DNA of 64,000 nucleotides from CAYRNY01 sp964425755 (GCA_964425755.1 CAYRNY010000006.1:62001-126000); one strand, 5' to 3'; counted from the stretch's first letter, positions 51,412-61,659 are shown. A program made the numbers and translations. The notes: generated from the letters alone by a model not told the origin.

Positions 51412-52722
51412 ATGTCAAGCCTACTCAAGTGTATCGAATGCGGTCGAGAATACCCCATAACCGCCGTGATGTACACCTGTTCAGCCTGCGGTGGGTTGCT
51501 GGATGTCCAGCACGACCTGGATGCCATCCGCGCCACGATCACGCGCGACACCTTCGACGCGCGCCTCGGCACGTTGGAGACCCCTTACAGCAGTGGCGTG
51601 TGGCGCTACAAAGAGTTGATCTATCCCGGCGTGGATACAGCATCGATCATCAGCCGCAATGAAGGCAACACCAACCTGTACCCCGCCCCGGCACTCGCGC
51701 AGTGGGCCGGTGTGGGCACACTCTACCTCAAGCACGAGGGCGAAAACCCGACCGGGTCGTTTAAGGATCGCGGCATGACGACGGGGGTCACACAGGCGCG
51801 CGTGCTGGACATGCAGCGCGTGGCGTGCGCCTCGACCGGCAACACGTCGGCGTCGATGGCTGCTTATGCCGCGTTTGCAGGGATCGAAGGGATCGTCTTC
51901 TTTCAAAACAAGCAAATCGCGCTGGGCAAACTCTCGCAGGCCATCGCCTACAACGCGACATGCGTGCAGGTCAGTGCCGACTTTGACCGCAACATGGAAC
52001 TCGTGCGCGAGGTCGCAGAAGCACTCGATATCTACGTGCTGAATTCCGTGAACCCGTTCCGGCTGGAAGGCCAGAAAGCGATCATCTTTGAAGCGTTGCA
52101 ACAGTTGCGCTGGCAGGTCCCGGACTGGATCGTGTGCCCTGGCGGGAACCTGGGCAATAGCTCCGCGTTCGGCAAGGCACTGCACGAATTGCACGCGCTC
52201 GGCCTGATCGACCGGCTGCCGCGCCTGGCGATCATCCAGGCAGACGGCGCGAATCCGCTGTACAAGGCATTCAAGCGGGATTTCGCGCAGTACGACCCGG
52301 TGAAGGCGCAGACCATCGCCACCGCGATCAAGATCGGCAATCCCGTCAACTACGCCAAAGCCGTCCGCTCGCTGCGCTGGACTGACGGCGTGGTCGAGCA
52401 GGTCACGGACCAGGAGATCATGGACGCCAAAGCCCTGATTGACGCGCAAGGCATCGGCTGCGAGCCGGCATCAGCCTGTTCACTGGCAGGCACACGCAAA
52501 CTCGCGGCACAGGGCGTGATCCGTCCGAACGAAACTGTTGTCGGCATCCTGACGGGGCACATCCTCAAGGACCCGGACGCCACGATCGGCTATCACAGCC
52601 GGACGCTGGAACACCTTCACGCACGTTATCCCAACGCCCTCCACCAGGCGGAACCGTCGGTCGCCGCGATCACCCGGATCATTCTGGGGGCACAGGAAGC
52701 GCGATCTGCGGCCAGGTCATGA
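51412..52722 (+). CDS. thrC: Threonine synthase
   Basis: A 436-residue PLP enzyme converting O-phosphohomoserine to threonine. An N-terminal zinc-ribbon-like element has Cys7, Cys10, Cys23 and Cys26 (CIECG, CSACG). SRNEGNTNLYPAPALAQW precedes the PLP lysine Lys118 in NPTGSFKDRGM. CASTGNTSASMAAYAAFAG and CPGGNLGNSSAFGKAL bind the cofactor phosphate. It is the shorter archaeal/plant-like type. cgaggactaca precedes the ATG. Confidence 0.94.
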   Translation: MSSLLKCIECGREYPITAVMYTCSACGGLLDVQHDLDAIRATITRDTFDARLGTLETPYSSGVWRYKELIYPGVDTASIISRNEGNTNLYPAPALAQWAGVGTLYLKHEGENPTGSFKDRGMTTGVTQARVLDMQRVACASTGNTSASMAAYAAFAGIEGIVFFQNKQIALGKLSQAIAYNATCVQVSADFDRNMELVREVAEALDIYVLNSVNPFRLEGQKAIIFEALQQLRWQVPDWIVCPGGNLGNSSAFGKALHELHALGLIDRLPRLAIIQADGANPLYKAFKRDFAQYDPVKAQTIATAIKIGNPVNYAKAVRSLRWTDGVVEQVTDQEIMDAKALIDAQGIGCEPASACSLAGTRKLAAQGVIRPNETVVGILTGHILKDPDATIGYHSRTLEHLHARYPNALHQAEPSVAAITRIILGAQEARSAARS

Positions 52723-52766
52723 CGCGCCACACACCGGATGCGCCATTGTCGCGCCCCCAACAGAAA

Positions 52767-52791
52767 GGGCCGGGAACGGCGCTCCCGGCCC
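52767..52791 (-). terminator. Hairpin between convergent thrC and antiporter genes
   Basis: gggccggga (52767-52775) and tcccggccc (52783-52791) form a 9-bp GC stem. On the minus strand TTTCTGTT follows, so it mainly serves the antiporter gene; it may also stop thrC. Confidence 0.65.
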
Positions 52792-52815
52792 GGCTAATTC
52801 CGTGCTCGTGGCAGG

Positions 52816-54651
52816 TCAGTGCTTTACTGCTTCAACGGTTTCAGCCACTGCGGAATTCTCGAACTCCGGCTCGATCAGCGCGATCAACGTCTGCCCGTTG
52901 CGTGGCTTCAACGGAACGTCAGTCGAAAAGACCATGAATCCATTCGACGGATCGATCAGAAACAGCGGGATCGCGGTCGGTCCGTAGCGCTCACGAAACG
53001 CCGCAAAATCGAATGTCTCTTCCAGCTTGACCGATATCACCTCCGCACCGGCGTTAAAACGCTGGTCGAGATAGGTGTACGTCGTGATCGGCGTGAACAG
53101 ACAACGCCCGTGCTGTTCGAGCGATATCCCTGTGCGGCTGCGATGGCTGCGGTGCAAGGCAAGTTGAAACACGTTGTCACGCCCAAAGATCTCCGCAAAA
53201 CGCAGCGCCGCCAACGAATTAACCTCGTCATTCCGCGTCAGCGCCAGCAACCGGCCCATGCGGCTGAGGTCGACCTCGTCCAGGATATGTTCGGAGAGGA
53301 TACTGGCGTAAACGGCGAACAGCCCGCTGGCTTTGGCCTGCTCGACATGTTCACGGTTGGTATCAACCAGCAACACCTCACGTCCGGCCTCTTGCAACGC
53401 TTGCGCGATCTTCCGCGCCCAACCGTGCGCGCCGACGATCAGCAACCCTTGCGGGTCGGGCTGCGCGAGATCAAGCCACCCCGCGACGCGAGACACAGTC
53501 AACCCATAGATCGTCACCGTCCCCACGACAATGAAAAATGTCAGCGGAACCATCTGCTCGACATTAGCACGCCCCGCCTCAGTCAGTTCGAGCGCAAACA
53601 GGGACGCAACCGATACCGCGACGATCCCGCGTGGTGCCAACCATGACAGGAACACACGCTCGCGCCAATTCAACCGCGATCCGGTCGTGGAGAAAAATAC
53701 CGCCAGCGGACGCGCGATGAAAATCAGCAACCCCAGGTACAACAACGCGCGGAGGCTCAGGCTCGAAAGCGACTCCAGTTCCAGCCGTGCCGCCAGAACC
53801 ACAAACAACCCGGACAGCAACAACACACCGACATCTTCTTTGAATTGTGACAGGTGCTTGACCGGGATAGCGCGCTGGTTGGCCAGGATAAACCCCATCA
53901 GCGTCGTTGTCAGCAGGCCCGACTCGGGTTGCAGCTCATTCGAAACCGTGAACGCCGCGACGATCATCATCACCGAGAACGGGTTCTGGAGATGTTCGGG
54001 GACATAGTGACGTCGGAACGCCTGGATCATGATGAACGCCGTCAACGAGCCGAGCAAACCGCCGATCCCGATCGTGCGTATAAGCCCCATCGCGATCAGA
54101 GCCGCGGACGTTCCCTCGAGCGCCTCGGTGCGGATGATCTCAAACACCAGCACCGCGATCGTCGCGCCAATCGGGTCGATCAGGATACCTTCCCATTTTA
54201 AGATCGGGCCCACCTGCCCGCGCGGGCGCACGAAGTTCAACAGCGGAATGACAACCGTCGGTCCCGACACGACAAAGATCGCGCCGATCAACAACGCAAG
54301 CTCGAAGTCCAGCCCAATGATATAATACGCACCGACTGTGCCGAACGCCCACGTGATCAACGTGCCAATGCTGATCAGGCGGAAGATGACCCGCCGCACG
54401 CCGGTGATCTCGCCCAGCCGTAACGTCAAGCCGCCTTCAAACAAGATGATGCCAACCGAGACCGACACGATCGGAAATAACGTCTCTCCCAGCAAGTGGT
54501 CCGGGTCTAACAAGCCCGTGACCGGTCCCGCAACGAAACCGGCCAGCAGAAGCAACAGAATCGACGGAAGATGCAGCCGCCATGCTACCCACTGTGCTCC
54601 AATGCCAAGCACAACAATGCTCGCCAGGCCAAACAGTGCGTCTTCACTCAA
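52816..54651 (-). CDS. CPA-type Na+(K+)/H+ antiporter with TrkA-N domain
   Basis: A 611-residue protein. About 12-13 membrane helices occupy residues 5-400, with FEGGLTLRLGEI, VVSGPTVVIPLLNFVRPRGQVGPILKWEGILIDPIGAT (transport Asp) and FLSWLAPRGIVAVSVASLFA, typical of CPA1/CPA2 antiporters. A cytoplasmic Rossmann domain follows at about 410-510 (GLLIVGAHGWARKIAQALQEAGREVLLVDTN), then a TrkA-C-like domain to the end. It exchanges monovalent cations for protons under nucleotide control. Confidence 0.9.
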   Translation of the reverse strand: MSEDALFGLASIVVLGIGAQWVAWRLHLPSILLLLLAGFVAGPVTGLLDPDHLLGETLFPIVSVSVGIILFEGGLTLRLGEITGVRRVIFRLISIGTLITWAFGTVGAYYIIGLDFELALLIGAIFVVSGPTVVIPLLNFVRPRGQVGPILKWEGILIDPIGATIAVLVFEIIRTEALEGTSAALIAMGLIRTIGIGGLLGSLTAFIMIQAFRRHYVPEHLQNPFSVMMIVAAFTVSNELQPESGLLTTTLMGFILANQRAIPVKHLSQFKEDVGVLLLSGLFVVLAARLELESLSSLSLRALLYLGLLIFIARPLAVFFSTTGSRLNWRERVFLSWLAPRGIVAVSVASLFALELTEAGRANVEQMVPLTFFIVVGTVTIYGLTVSRVAGWLDLAQPDPQGLLIVGAHGWARKIAQALQEAGREVLLVDTNREHVEQAKASGLFAVYASILSEHILDEVDLSRMGRLLALTRNDEVNSLAALRFAEIFGRDNVFQLALHRSHRSRTGISLEQHGRCLFTPITTYTYLDQRFNAGAEVISVKLEETFDFAAFRERYGPTAIPLFLIDPSNGFMVFSTDVPLKPRNGQTLIALIEPEFENSAVAETVEAVKH

Positions 54652-54701
54652 AGTGTAATCCCCTCCAATTAGTCATTGAACTGGTAGCTGCACAAGTAAG
54701 C

Positions 54702-56621
54702 TCAGTCGGCCAGAGTTGTCCATTCGTGCATGGCGGCATTAAGCTCAGCTTCCGTTGCCGCATAACTCTGACCTAAGGCACGCACGCGGTCGACTGCGCC
54801 TTCCGTGCTGGCATCGTCCAGCGCATCGGTAAGCGCTGCCATGCGGGCCTCCAGTTCGTGGATACGCCGTTCGAGTACCGCCAGCCGCTGCCGGCGCTGG
54901 TAGTCGGTTAGCCCGCCGGGCTTGCCGTTGGACGCGTCCTGTCCTGCGGACTTTGCAGCGGACTGTGACGTAACCGCCCGGGCCGTCTCGTCCGCCTCAC
55001 GCGCCCTCTGCCGCGCGATCTCGCGTGATTGCAAGTACGCCCGGTACGTTCCCTCAAAGACGGTCATTTCCCCCGGCTGAACGTCCCAGACCTGAGTCGC
55101 CAGCGCGTCGATCAGGTAGCGATCGTGGCTCACAAGCAGGATCGTGCCGTTGAAACGCGCCAGCACATCCTGCAAGATCTCCTGGCTGGGAATGTCCAGA
55201 TGGTTCGTCGGTTCGTCCAGCAGCAAGAAATTCGCGCCGGCCAGCGCCAGCTTCGCTAATGCCAGCCGCCCGCGCTCGCCGCCGCTGAGCGTTGCCACCG
55301 GGCGGAACACGTCATCCCCGGTGAACAAAAACGCGGCGAGATAGTTCCGCGCTTCGCTCAGGTTCAGATGCCGCACGCGCAGCAACTCATCCAGCACGCT
55401 GTTTTCCGGATTCAAGCTCTCGTGTGCCTGGGCGAAATAACCCGGATCGACCGCTGCACCCAGACGCGACGAACCGCTCAACGGCGGGAGTTCGTTCAAC
55501 AACGTCTTGAGCAACGTCGTTTTGCCGACCCCGTTTGGGCCGATCATTGCCGCGATCTCGCCCCGATATAGCGTGATGTCCGGCACGGTTACCAGCGGGT
55601 TATCCGGTTCATAGCCCACGACGAGATCATACGTCATCAGCACTTTGTCGCCACTGCGCAGATCAGTGTTCAGGTCCAGCCGGATGTTTTTCTCATCGCG
55701 CGGGCGCTCGATCAGGTTGTCGCGTTTGAGCCGTTCCAGCCGGCGCAAACGTCCTTTGGCCTGTGCCGTGTTCTGCCCGGCGATGTTGCGCTGGATGTAG
55801 TCTTCTTCTTTGGCGATGAACGCCTGCTGCGCCACGTATTCCTTGCGCAAACGCTCGTGACGCTCGGTCCGTTGCCGGATGTAATGGCTGTAATTGCCAC
55901 GATACACTTCCACGCCGCCCCAGGCCATCTCCCAAATTGTCGTGATCACGCTATCCATGAAGTACCGGTCATGGCTGACCACGAGCAACGCCCCCTCCCA
56001 GGCGTTGAGGAAGCCTTCCAGCCACTCGATCGCATTGATATCAAGGTGATTGGTCGGCTCATCAAGCACGAGCAAGTCAGGCGCTTCCAGCAGCAGCCGG
56101 GCCAGCAGCGCACGGGTCTGCTGCCCACCGGAAAGATGTGCCAGCGGCATCTGGAACTCATACGGCGCGAACCCCAGCCCCTGCAGCACCTGGCGCGTGC
56201 GCGTGTCATACGTGTAGCCGCCATCCAGCTCAAACCGGTGTTCCAACGCACCATAACGCTCGATCAGCGCATCGAGTTCGTCGCCACCCGCGCGGCTCAT
56301 TTCTTCGGTCAGTTGCGCAAGCCGCGCCTCACGACGGCGCAGATCGGCGAACGCGGTCATCATTTCGTCCCACAGGCTGCGTTCCCCGGCCAGTTTTGGG
56401 CGCTGGGGCAGATACCCGATCGTCAGACCCTTCATATGGTTAACGGCTCCCTCAGACGGCGCTTCGCGTTTCATCAACACCTCGAGTAGCGTCGTCTTGC
56501 CGATGCCGTTCGAACCGACCAACGCGATCTTCGCCCCGTGAGGGATGTCTACCGAGACGTTCTGGAAGATGTCATTCGCGCCAAACGCTTTGGCGATGTT
56601 CGTTGCACTCAAAATAGCCAT
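54702..56621 (-). CDS. ABC-F family ATPase (ribosome-associated type)
   Basis: A 639-residue soluble protein with two ABC domains. Domain 1 has GSNGIGKTT, LSGGQQTRALLARLLL and LLVLDEPTNHLDI. Domain 2 has GPNGVGKTT, LSGGERGRLALAKLAL and FLLLDEPTNHLDI. A charged linker (about 240-320) and a C-terminal coiled coil (about 570-635) match the Uup-like group. There is no membrane domain. ABC-F proteins act on ribosomes in translation or antibiotic protection; which applies here is unknown. Confidence 0.92.
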   Translation of the reverse strand: MAILSATNIAKAFGANDIFQNVSVDIPHGAKIALVGSNGIGKTTLLEVLMKREAPSEGAVNHMKGLTIGYLPQRPKLAGERSLWDEMMTAFADLRRREARLAQLTEEMSRAGGDELDALIERYGALEHRFELDGGYTYDTRTRQVLQGLGFAPYEFQMPLAHLSGGQQTRALLARLLLEAPDLLVLDEPTNHLDINAIEWLEGFLNAWEGALLVVSHDRYFMDSVITTIWEMAWGGVEVYRGNYSHYIRQRTERHERLRKEYVAQQAFIAKEEDYIQRNIAGQNTAQAKGRLRRLERLKRDNLIERPRDEKNIRLDLNTDLRSGDKVLMTYDLVVGYEPDNPLVTVPDITLYRGEIAAMIGPNGVGKTTLLKTLLNELPPLSGSSRLGAAVDPGYFAQAHESLNPENSVLDELLRVRHLNLSEARNYLAAFLFTGDDVFRPVATLSGGERGRLALAKLALAGANFLLLDEPTNHLDIPSQEILQDVLARFNGTILLVSHDRYLIDALATQVWDVQPGEMTVFEGTYRAYLQSREIARQRAREADETARAVTSQSAAKSAGQDASNGKPGGLTDYQRRQRLAVLERRIHELEARMAALTDALDDASTEGAVDRVRALGQSYAATEAELNAAMHEWTTLAD

Positions 56622-56825
56622 GTAGTGCGATTCACCTGCTGCAAGCTGCCCGTACGATTTGCCCCGCGCATTATACCACGCGCTGCATGTTTTTTGTGCC
56701 CCATCCCAACCACGCCGCGCGTCTTTTCACCGCCCGGCCCACCACGCACAGATTGTAGACAAAATGCCAACCGACTGCCCGAAAATTCGCTTTTCTCCTG
56801 GTGCGCATCAGGGGAGATGGCTATA

Positions 56826-57239
56826 ATGTGGTTTATGACTGACTATCGACATGATCCCGCTTCTGCCACACCGTCCGATCATACCGGTATCATGCTGGCT
56901 GCTGCATTGATGGCGGTATCCGGCTGGGTGGGGCTGTGGCTGCTGATCACGAGCACGCTGCCAACCGCATTCCCGCGCTGGCTGTTTTTTGTGTTCCTTT
57001 ACCTCGCCGTCACGGGCACCGTGCTGCCGTTTGTGCGGTTTCTGAACGTACGGTTTTCCGGCGAAGATACAACGCCCTCAGCCAGTGTGATCCTGCGCCA
57101 AAGCGTGTGGGCCGGGTTGTTTGTGGTGGCATGTGCGTGGCTGCAAATCCCGCGCGTGCTGAATCCGGTGCTCGCGTTTTTCCTGGCACTGAGTCTGATC
57201 GTCGTCGAGTTTTTCCTGCACATGCACGCGCAGGACTGA
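56826..57239 (+). CDS. Small four-helix membrane protein, unknown
   Basis: A 137-residue protein with four hydrophobic helices: about 23-43, 48-66, 87-106 and 110-128. The ATG at 56826 has aggggag eight bases upstream; a second ATG at 56835 is possible. TATAAT at 56823-56828 overlaps the first start; if it is a -10 box, transcription would begin close to 56835 and the message could be leaderless. I recognise no family motif. It stands between ABC-F and the M24 peptidase. Confidence 0.65.
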   Translation: MWFMTDYRHDPASATPSDHTGIMLAAALMAVSGWVGLWLLITSTLPTAFPRWLFFVFLYLAVTGTVLPFVRFLNVRFSGEDTTPSASVILRQSVWAGLFVVACAWLQIPRVLNPVLAFFLALSLIVVEFFLHMHAQD

Positions 57240-57294
57240 CCACATGACGTTAATTTGAACCCATAACGTCCCACTCAAGAGGAACGCCACCGTT

Positions 57295-58524
57295 ATGAAA
57301 TCCGACCTTGACCGCCTGATGGAAGAACGTCAGATCGACGTCGTGATGACCCTGCAAGGCGAGAATGAAGACCCAATCCGCACTTACCTGAGCAATGGCG
57401 TGGACTTCGCCGGGTTCGTGATCAAAAAACGCGGGGAAGACCCTGTGTTGATCACGAACCCGATGGAGCGCGATGAAGCGGCCAAAAGCGGCTTGCGCGT
57501 TTACACCTGGGACCAGCTTGGTTATGGCGAATTACTGCGCGAGATCGGTGAGGATGGCGCGCGGTTGTTGACGACGTGGTACCAGCGGATATTCGACCAT
57601 TTCGAGATCGAGGGCCGCGTAAATATCTACGGCATCGGGGATATCAACGCCGCTTACCGCGCGCTGACTTTGCTCGGCGCGCACATGGAAGGGCGTGTCA
57701 CGTTCGGCTTTGAAGCGCCGCGCAAAACGATCTTCGACGAAGCCTACGAAACAAAAGACGCGCAAGAACTCGCGCGGCTGCGCGAGGTCGCGGCGCGGAC
57801 CAGCGCGGTCGTGCGTGCCACGCGTGACTGGCTGGCCCGCCAGCGCGCCGGTGATGGCCTCGTACTGCGGCACGATCACACGCCACTGACGATCGGTGAC
57901 GTCAAGCGCCACGTGCGGCGTCTGCTGCTGGATCACGACCTCGAAGACACCGAAGGCATGATCTTCGCGCAGGGCCGCGACGCGGGCGTGCCGCACAGTC
58001 ACGGTGACGACCAGGCCCCGCTGCGGCTGGGCGAGAGCATCGTCTTTGACTTGTTCCCGCGCGAGCCGAAGGGCTATTACCACGACATGACGCGCACCTG
58101 GTGCGTCGGGCACGTGCCAGAGACGATCGCGGAAGCCTATGCCACCGTGATGGAAGCGTTCAAGCGATCAGTCGACATGTGCAGCATTGGCACGCCGACC
58201 AGCGCCGTGCAGCGGATGGTGTGCGAATTCTTCGAGGAACGCGGGCACCCAACGGTGCTCAACACGCCCGGCACGACCGACGGTTATGTGCATTCTTTGG
58301 CGCACGGCCTGGGCCTGAACGTGCACGAAGCGCCCTACTTCCCGACGTATTCTGAAAGCTACAAGCTGAAACCGGGCAACGTGTTCACGATCGAGCCGGG
58401 GTTGTACTATCCGGAGCGCGGTTACGGCGTCCGTGTGGAGGATACGGTCGTGCTGCACGCAGACAACAGCATTGAAACATTAACCGACGTGCCGTATGAT
58501 CTGCTGATCGAACTGGAGTCTTGA
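57295..58524 (+). CDS. M24-family metallopeptidase (Xaa-Pro aminopeptidase-like)
   Basis: A 409-residue protein. The N-terminal creatinase-like domain (1-160) precedes a pita-bread catalytic domain. The five metal ligands of M24 are recognisable: Asp in SIVFDLFP, Asp in GYYHDMTRT, His in SLAHGLGLNVHE, Glu in TIEPGLYYP and Glu in VRVEDTVV. It probably removes N-terminal residues before proline from peptides in the cytoplasm. cgttATG with agaggaacg upstream gives a good start. Confidence 0.88.
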   Translation: MKSDLDRLMEERQIDVVMTLQGENEDPIRTYLSNGVDFAGFVIKKRGEDPVLITNPMERDEAAKSGLRVYTWDQLGYGELLREIGEDGARLLTTWYQRIFDHFEIEGRVNIYGIGDINAAYRALTLLGAHMEGRVTFGFEAPRKTIFDEAYETKDAQELARLREVAARTSAVVRATRDWLARQRAGDGLVLRHDHTPLTIGDVKRHVRRLLLDHDLEDTEGMIFAQGRDAGVPHSHGDDQAPLRLGESIVFDLFPREPKGYYHDMTRTWCVGHVPETIAEAYATVMEAFKRSVDMCSIGTPTSAVQRMVCEFFEERGHPTVLNTPGTTDGYVHSLAHGLGLNVHEAPYFPTYSESYKLKPGNVFTIEPGLYYPERGYGVRVEDTVVLHADNSIETLTDVPYDLLIELES

Positions 58525-58561
58525 CTACCAAGGACGGGCGACGTGCGGAACGCACCGCCCG

Positions 58562-59647
58562 ATGAAGCTCATGACATTGATACTCGGCATCGAAACCTCA
58601 TGTGATGAAACCGGCGCGGCAGTCGTAGCCCATGGCACGCAGATGCTGTCGAACGTCGTCGCCTCGCAGATCGACTTGCACGCGCAGTACGGCGGCGTGT
58701 TCCCTGAAGTCGCATCGCGCGCGCATATCGAAGCGATCCACCCGGTGGTGGAGCAGGCGCTCGCCGATGCAGCGGTCACGCTGGACGATATCGACGCGGT
58801 CGCTGTGACGCGCGGCCCCGGCCTTGCCGGTTCGCTGCTCGTGGGCATGAATTACGCCAAAGGACTTGCGTTCGGGCGCGGGCTGCCGCTGGTCGGCGTG
58901 AATCACCTGGAAGGGCACGTTTATTCGTTGTGGCTCACGGAGCGCGAGACACCGGTCGCGTTCCCCGTGATCTGCCTGATCGTGTCCGGCGGGCACAGCG
59001 AGATCGTATTGATCACCGGGCACGGCGAATATACCCAGCTTGGCAGCACGATCGACGACGCGGCAGGCGAAGCGTTCGACAAGGTCGCGCGGCTGCTGGG
59101 CCTGCCATATCCCGGCGGGCCGGCCATCGAACGCACCGCCCGCAATGGTGACCCGACCGCTTACGACTTCCCGCGTGCGATGCGCGGCGAAGGTTACGAT
59201 TTCAGCTTCTCAGGGCTAAAAACCGCCGTGTTGCGCGCGGTCCAGCCGCCGCACCAGGGCAGACGCCGGCCCAAGCGCGAGGGCATGACACCCGACCAAC
59301 TGCGCGGGGATGTGTCCGTGCCCGACGTTGCGGCGAGCTTCCAGGTGGCAGTGGTTGATGTGCTGGTCGAGAAGACGATCCGTGCTGCGAGCGAACACCA
59401 CGCAACCGAGATCTGGATCGCGGGGGGCGTGAGCGCTAACGGCGTGCTGCGCGACGCGATGCGCGATGCCAGCGACCGGCCCGTGCGGTACCCACCGCTG
59501 AAGCTCTGCGTGGACAACGGCGCGATGATCGCGGCGGCGGGCTATTTCCGCTTTGCGCAGGGCTTCCGCGACGATCTCGCGCTGGACATTCGCCCAATGT
59601 GGCCGCTGACGACGACCACCGGCGCAATGGCAAAACCCGCCCCTTGA
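58562..59647 (+). CDS. tsaD: tRNA N6-adenosine threonylcarbamoyltransferase TsaD
   Basis: A 361-residue ASKHA-fold enzyme of t6A tRNA modification. ILGIETSCDETGAAVV starts the fold, His115 and His119 in VNHLEGHVYSLWL bind the metal, and ICLIVSGGHSEIVLI, GEAFDKVARLLGLPYPGGPAIE and WIAGGVSANGVLRDAM are family signatures. It contains a somewhat longer Arg/Pro-rich loop (PPHQGRRRPKREG) around residue 227. An alternative start three codons downstream is equally plausible; no clear ribosome site is visible. Confidence 0.95.
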   Translation: MKLMTLILGIETSCDETGAAVVAHGTQMLSNVVASQIDLHAQYGGVFPEVASRAHIEAIHPVVEQALADAAVTLDDIDAVAVTRGPGLAGSLLVGMNYAKGLAFGRGLPLVGVNHLEGHVYSLWLTERETPVAFPVICLIVSGGHSEIVLITGHGEYTQLGSTIDDAAGEAFDKVARLLGLPYPGGPAIERTARNGDPTAYDFPRAMRGEGYDFSFSGLKTAVLRAVQPPHQGRRRPKREGMTPDQLRGDVSVPDVAASFQVAVVDVLVEKTIRAASEHHATEIWIAGGVSANGVLRDAMRDASDRPVRYPPLKLCVDNGAMIAAAGYFRFAQGFRDDLALDIRPMWPLTTTTGAMAKPAP

Positions 59648-59654
59648 GCGCGGA

Positions 59655-60884
59655 TCACTGCGTTGCGAAGACTTCCGGGTGCGCATCCAGCCAGTCCGCC
59701 AGCACCTGCGCCAACACCGCGTTTCCGCGCGGGTTCAGGTGCATGTCGGTCGTGAAGTAAAGCTGCTCGCCTGCCTCAGCATATGCTCCAAACACGGGCA
59801 GCAGGTCGATGCAGGTGAGATTCTCCGCCGCACAAAACGCGCGCATCATCTCGTATGGCTGATCCAACAACGCCAGCTTGTCCGCGCCAAGCACAGGTTC
59901 GGTCATCGCGCGGTAAACTTGCTCTTTGGTCGGTAGGAGCACGATCACTAACGTCCCACCGTAGCTCTGGACCATTTCCCGCGCACTGCGGAGCGCGTCC
60001 TGGGTGCGTTGCCAGCCGTACTGGTTGTGCGGCTGCGACATATCGAACGCCTCAAGTAAATAATCCTGCCCAAATGCGAGTTCGACCGCGCCGTCTTCGA
60101 CATAGTGCGGATTGTCGAACTGTAGCGATGCTGCAAATTCATCTTCCGGGCCCAGCAGGAGCTTCAGCAGCGTGTAGAACGCGGAGTTTTTGTCCAGCCA
60201 GTTGAGTTCAGGCACAGGTGGTGCGGGATTCGGCGATGCGATCGTCGTTTCGCCGCGCAACTCTGCCAGCCCAAAATCTTCGTTGGCGTCGTTGCCAAAC
60301 CACTGCCAGATCACCAGCGGTGGCTCCAACGGCATGCCGAAATCACGCAGCACCCGCAAATGACTCACCGATCCCGTGCTGGTAATGCCCAGGTTGATCA
60401 CGTTGCGATCGGTGAGCGCGCCCAGCCGATTAACCCAGCAATCATCCGCATCGGTAAAACAGAACGTGAACGAATCGCCGACCGCGACCGCGTCTACGTG
60501 CCGGTCGACCGCCGCCTGCTGCGTGCGAAATGCGACGCGCGATCCCCATAGCGTTTCCGTGCTCACCGTAAAGCGAACTTCCGCACTGCCGAACTGCACC
60601 TGATCGGTGACCGGGCGCGTGATCATCAGGTACTCCGTGTCCGGCTGCCAGATCGGATCGGGCAGCAGTTTTTCATCCGTGAAGGGCGTCTTGTGCACGC
60701 GGCTGAGCACCAACTGCATTCGCGGCGGCAGCGAGAAGAACAACAGCCGCAGCAGCACCTCGGCCAGCAACCACGCTAACAACACGCCAAACACGATCCC
60801 GGCTAACCGTCCGGCCCAGGTCGTAAGCGCGTTGTGGCGCGTCACGTCAGGTGATGTCAGATGAGCGGATGGCGATTCGGGCAT
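59655..60884 (-). CDS. SGNH/GDSL-like hydrolase, membrane-anchored
   Basis: A 409-residue protein. One N-terminal membrane helix (about 22-45, GIVFGVLLAWLLAEVLLRLL) anchors an extracytoplasmic SGNH domain. The blocks are AVGDSFTFCF (Ser), GITSTGSV (Gly), WFGNDANED (Asn) and DMHLNPRGNAVL (Asp-x-x-His). Related proteins remove or add acyl groups on polysaccharides (AlgJ/AlgX-like) or are lipases. The start at 60884 avoids overlap with the upstream gene; a start at 60935 would overlap it. The substrate is unknown. Confidence 0.75.
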   Translation of the reverse strand: MPESPSAHLTSPDVTRHNALTTWAGRLAGIVFGVLLAWLLAEVLLRLLFFSLPPRMQLVLSRVHKTPFTDEKLLPDPIWQPDTEYLMITRPVTDQVQFGSAEVRFTVSTETLWGSRVAFRTQQAAVDRHVDAVAVGDSFTFCFTDADDCWVNRLGALTDRNVINLGITSTGSVSHLRVLRDFGMPLEPPLVIWQWFGNDANEDFGLAELRGETTIASPNPAPPVPELNWLDKNSAFYTLLKLLLGPEDEFAASLQFDNPHYVEDGAVELAFGQDYLLEAFDMSQPHNQYGWQRTQDALRSAREMVQSYGGTLVIVLLPTKEQVYRAMTEPVLGADKLALLDQPYEMMRAFCAAENLTCIDLLPVFGAYAEAGEQLYFTTDMHLNPRGNAVLAQVLADWLDAHPEVFATQ

Positions 60885-60909
60885 ATGTTTCGCTCTCGCG
60901 TGTTCAGCG

Positions 60910-61659
60910 TTATCCCCCCATGTTTTCCGAAACATCTGCAGGCTGCAAGCGGTATTCGGCGATCACTTCTTCGCGCGCGGTTCGCAGCACATCACTTCGC
61001 AACGGGACGGCATCCCGCGCATAGATCGTAAACTTCACGCGTTCGACCCGCAGCGGTACCGCGTCAATCTCGCGGTAACGGCGCAACGCGTTAACGAGCG
61101 GCCCTACTGGCTGGTGGCCCCAATAGCCCAGCGTGACATGCGGAAGGTACGCACGCCCGATGTAGAGCAACGACGCGCGCCACGGCAGCGCCGCCTTGAT
61201 CGCGTCGCGCATCCGGTCAAGCTGGTGGTCGTCGCCATGCACCTCGGCGAACAGTCCGCCAGGAAACGCATTCAACGGCCCGATCAGCACCTCGAACGGC
61301 GCAACATCCGCCAGCGCCGCGCCCGCGCGCTCGGCCAGCTTGCGCAGCGACGCCCGTCCCCACGTCGTCAAGCGCCACTGCCAGAAATGCCGGCGCAGGT
61401 CGCCCACGTAATGCAGGGTGATGTGCAAGCGCTCCGGCGGCTGTGGCTCGTATTCGAACCATTGGTGCAGTGCCTGCTGCCATTCGATGCACTGCGCGAC
61501 CGCCGCTTCATCCACGACCGGAATCACGAATGCAATATCCGGCAGCAGCCAACGCCAGCGCCGGTCACCAATGCGCTCGCTTGCCAGTATATCAGAGGTT
61601 TCATCAAGCCGGGTGAAACGCTGCCAGTTCGCTTGAAATGCTTCGTTGCGTTGCGACAC
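60910..61659 (-). CDS. 2H phosphoesterase (2'-5' RNA ligase family)
   Basis: A 249-residue protein with both HxT motifs of the 2H superfamily: His79-x-Thr81 in RLHITLHYVG and His174-x-Thr176 in YLPHVTLGYWG. The superfamily acts on 2',3'-cyclic phosphates or 2'-5' linkages of RNA (ThpR, CPDase). It is longer than ThpR (about 180) owing to N-terminal residues 1-40. I prefer the GTG at 61659 with aagga upstream over a TTG 14 codons earlier. Confidence 0.8.
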   Translation of the reverse strand: MSQRNEAFQANWQRFTRLDETSDILASERIGDRRWRWLLPDIAFVIPVVDEAAVAQCIEWQQALHQWFEYEPQPPERLHITLHYVGDLRRHFWQWRLTTWGRASLRKLAERAGAALADVAPFEVLIGPLNAFPGGLFAEVHGDDHQLDRMRDAIKAALPWRASLLYIGRAYLPHVTLGYWGHQPVGPLVNALRRYREIDAVPLRVERVKFTIYARDAVPLRSDVLRTAREEVIAEYRLQPADVSENMGG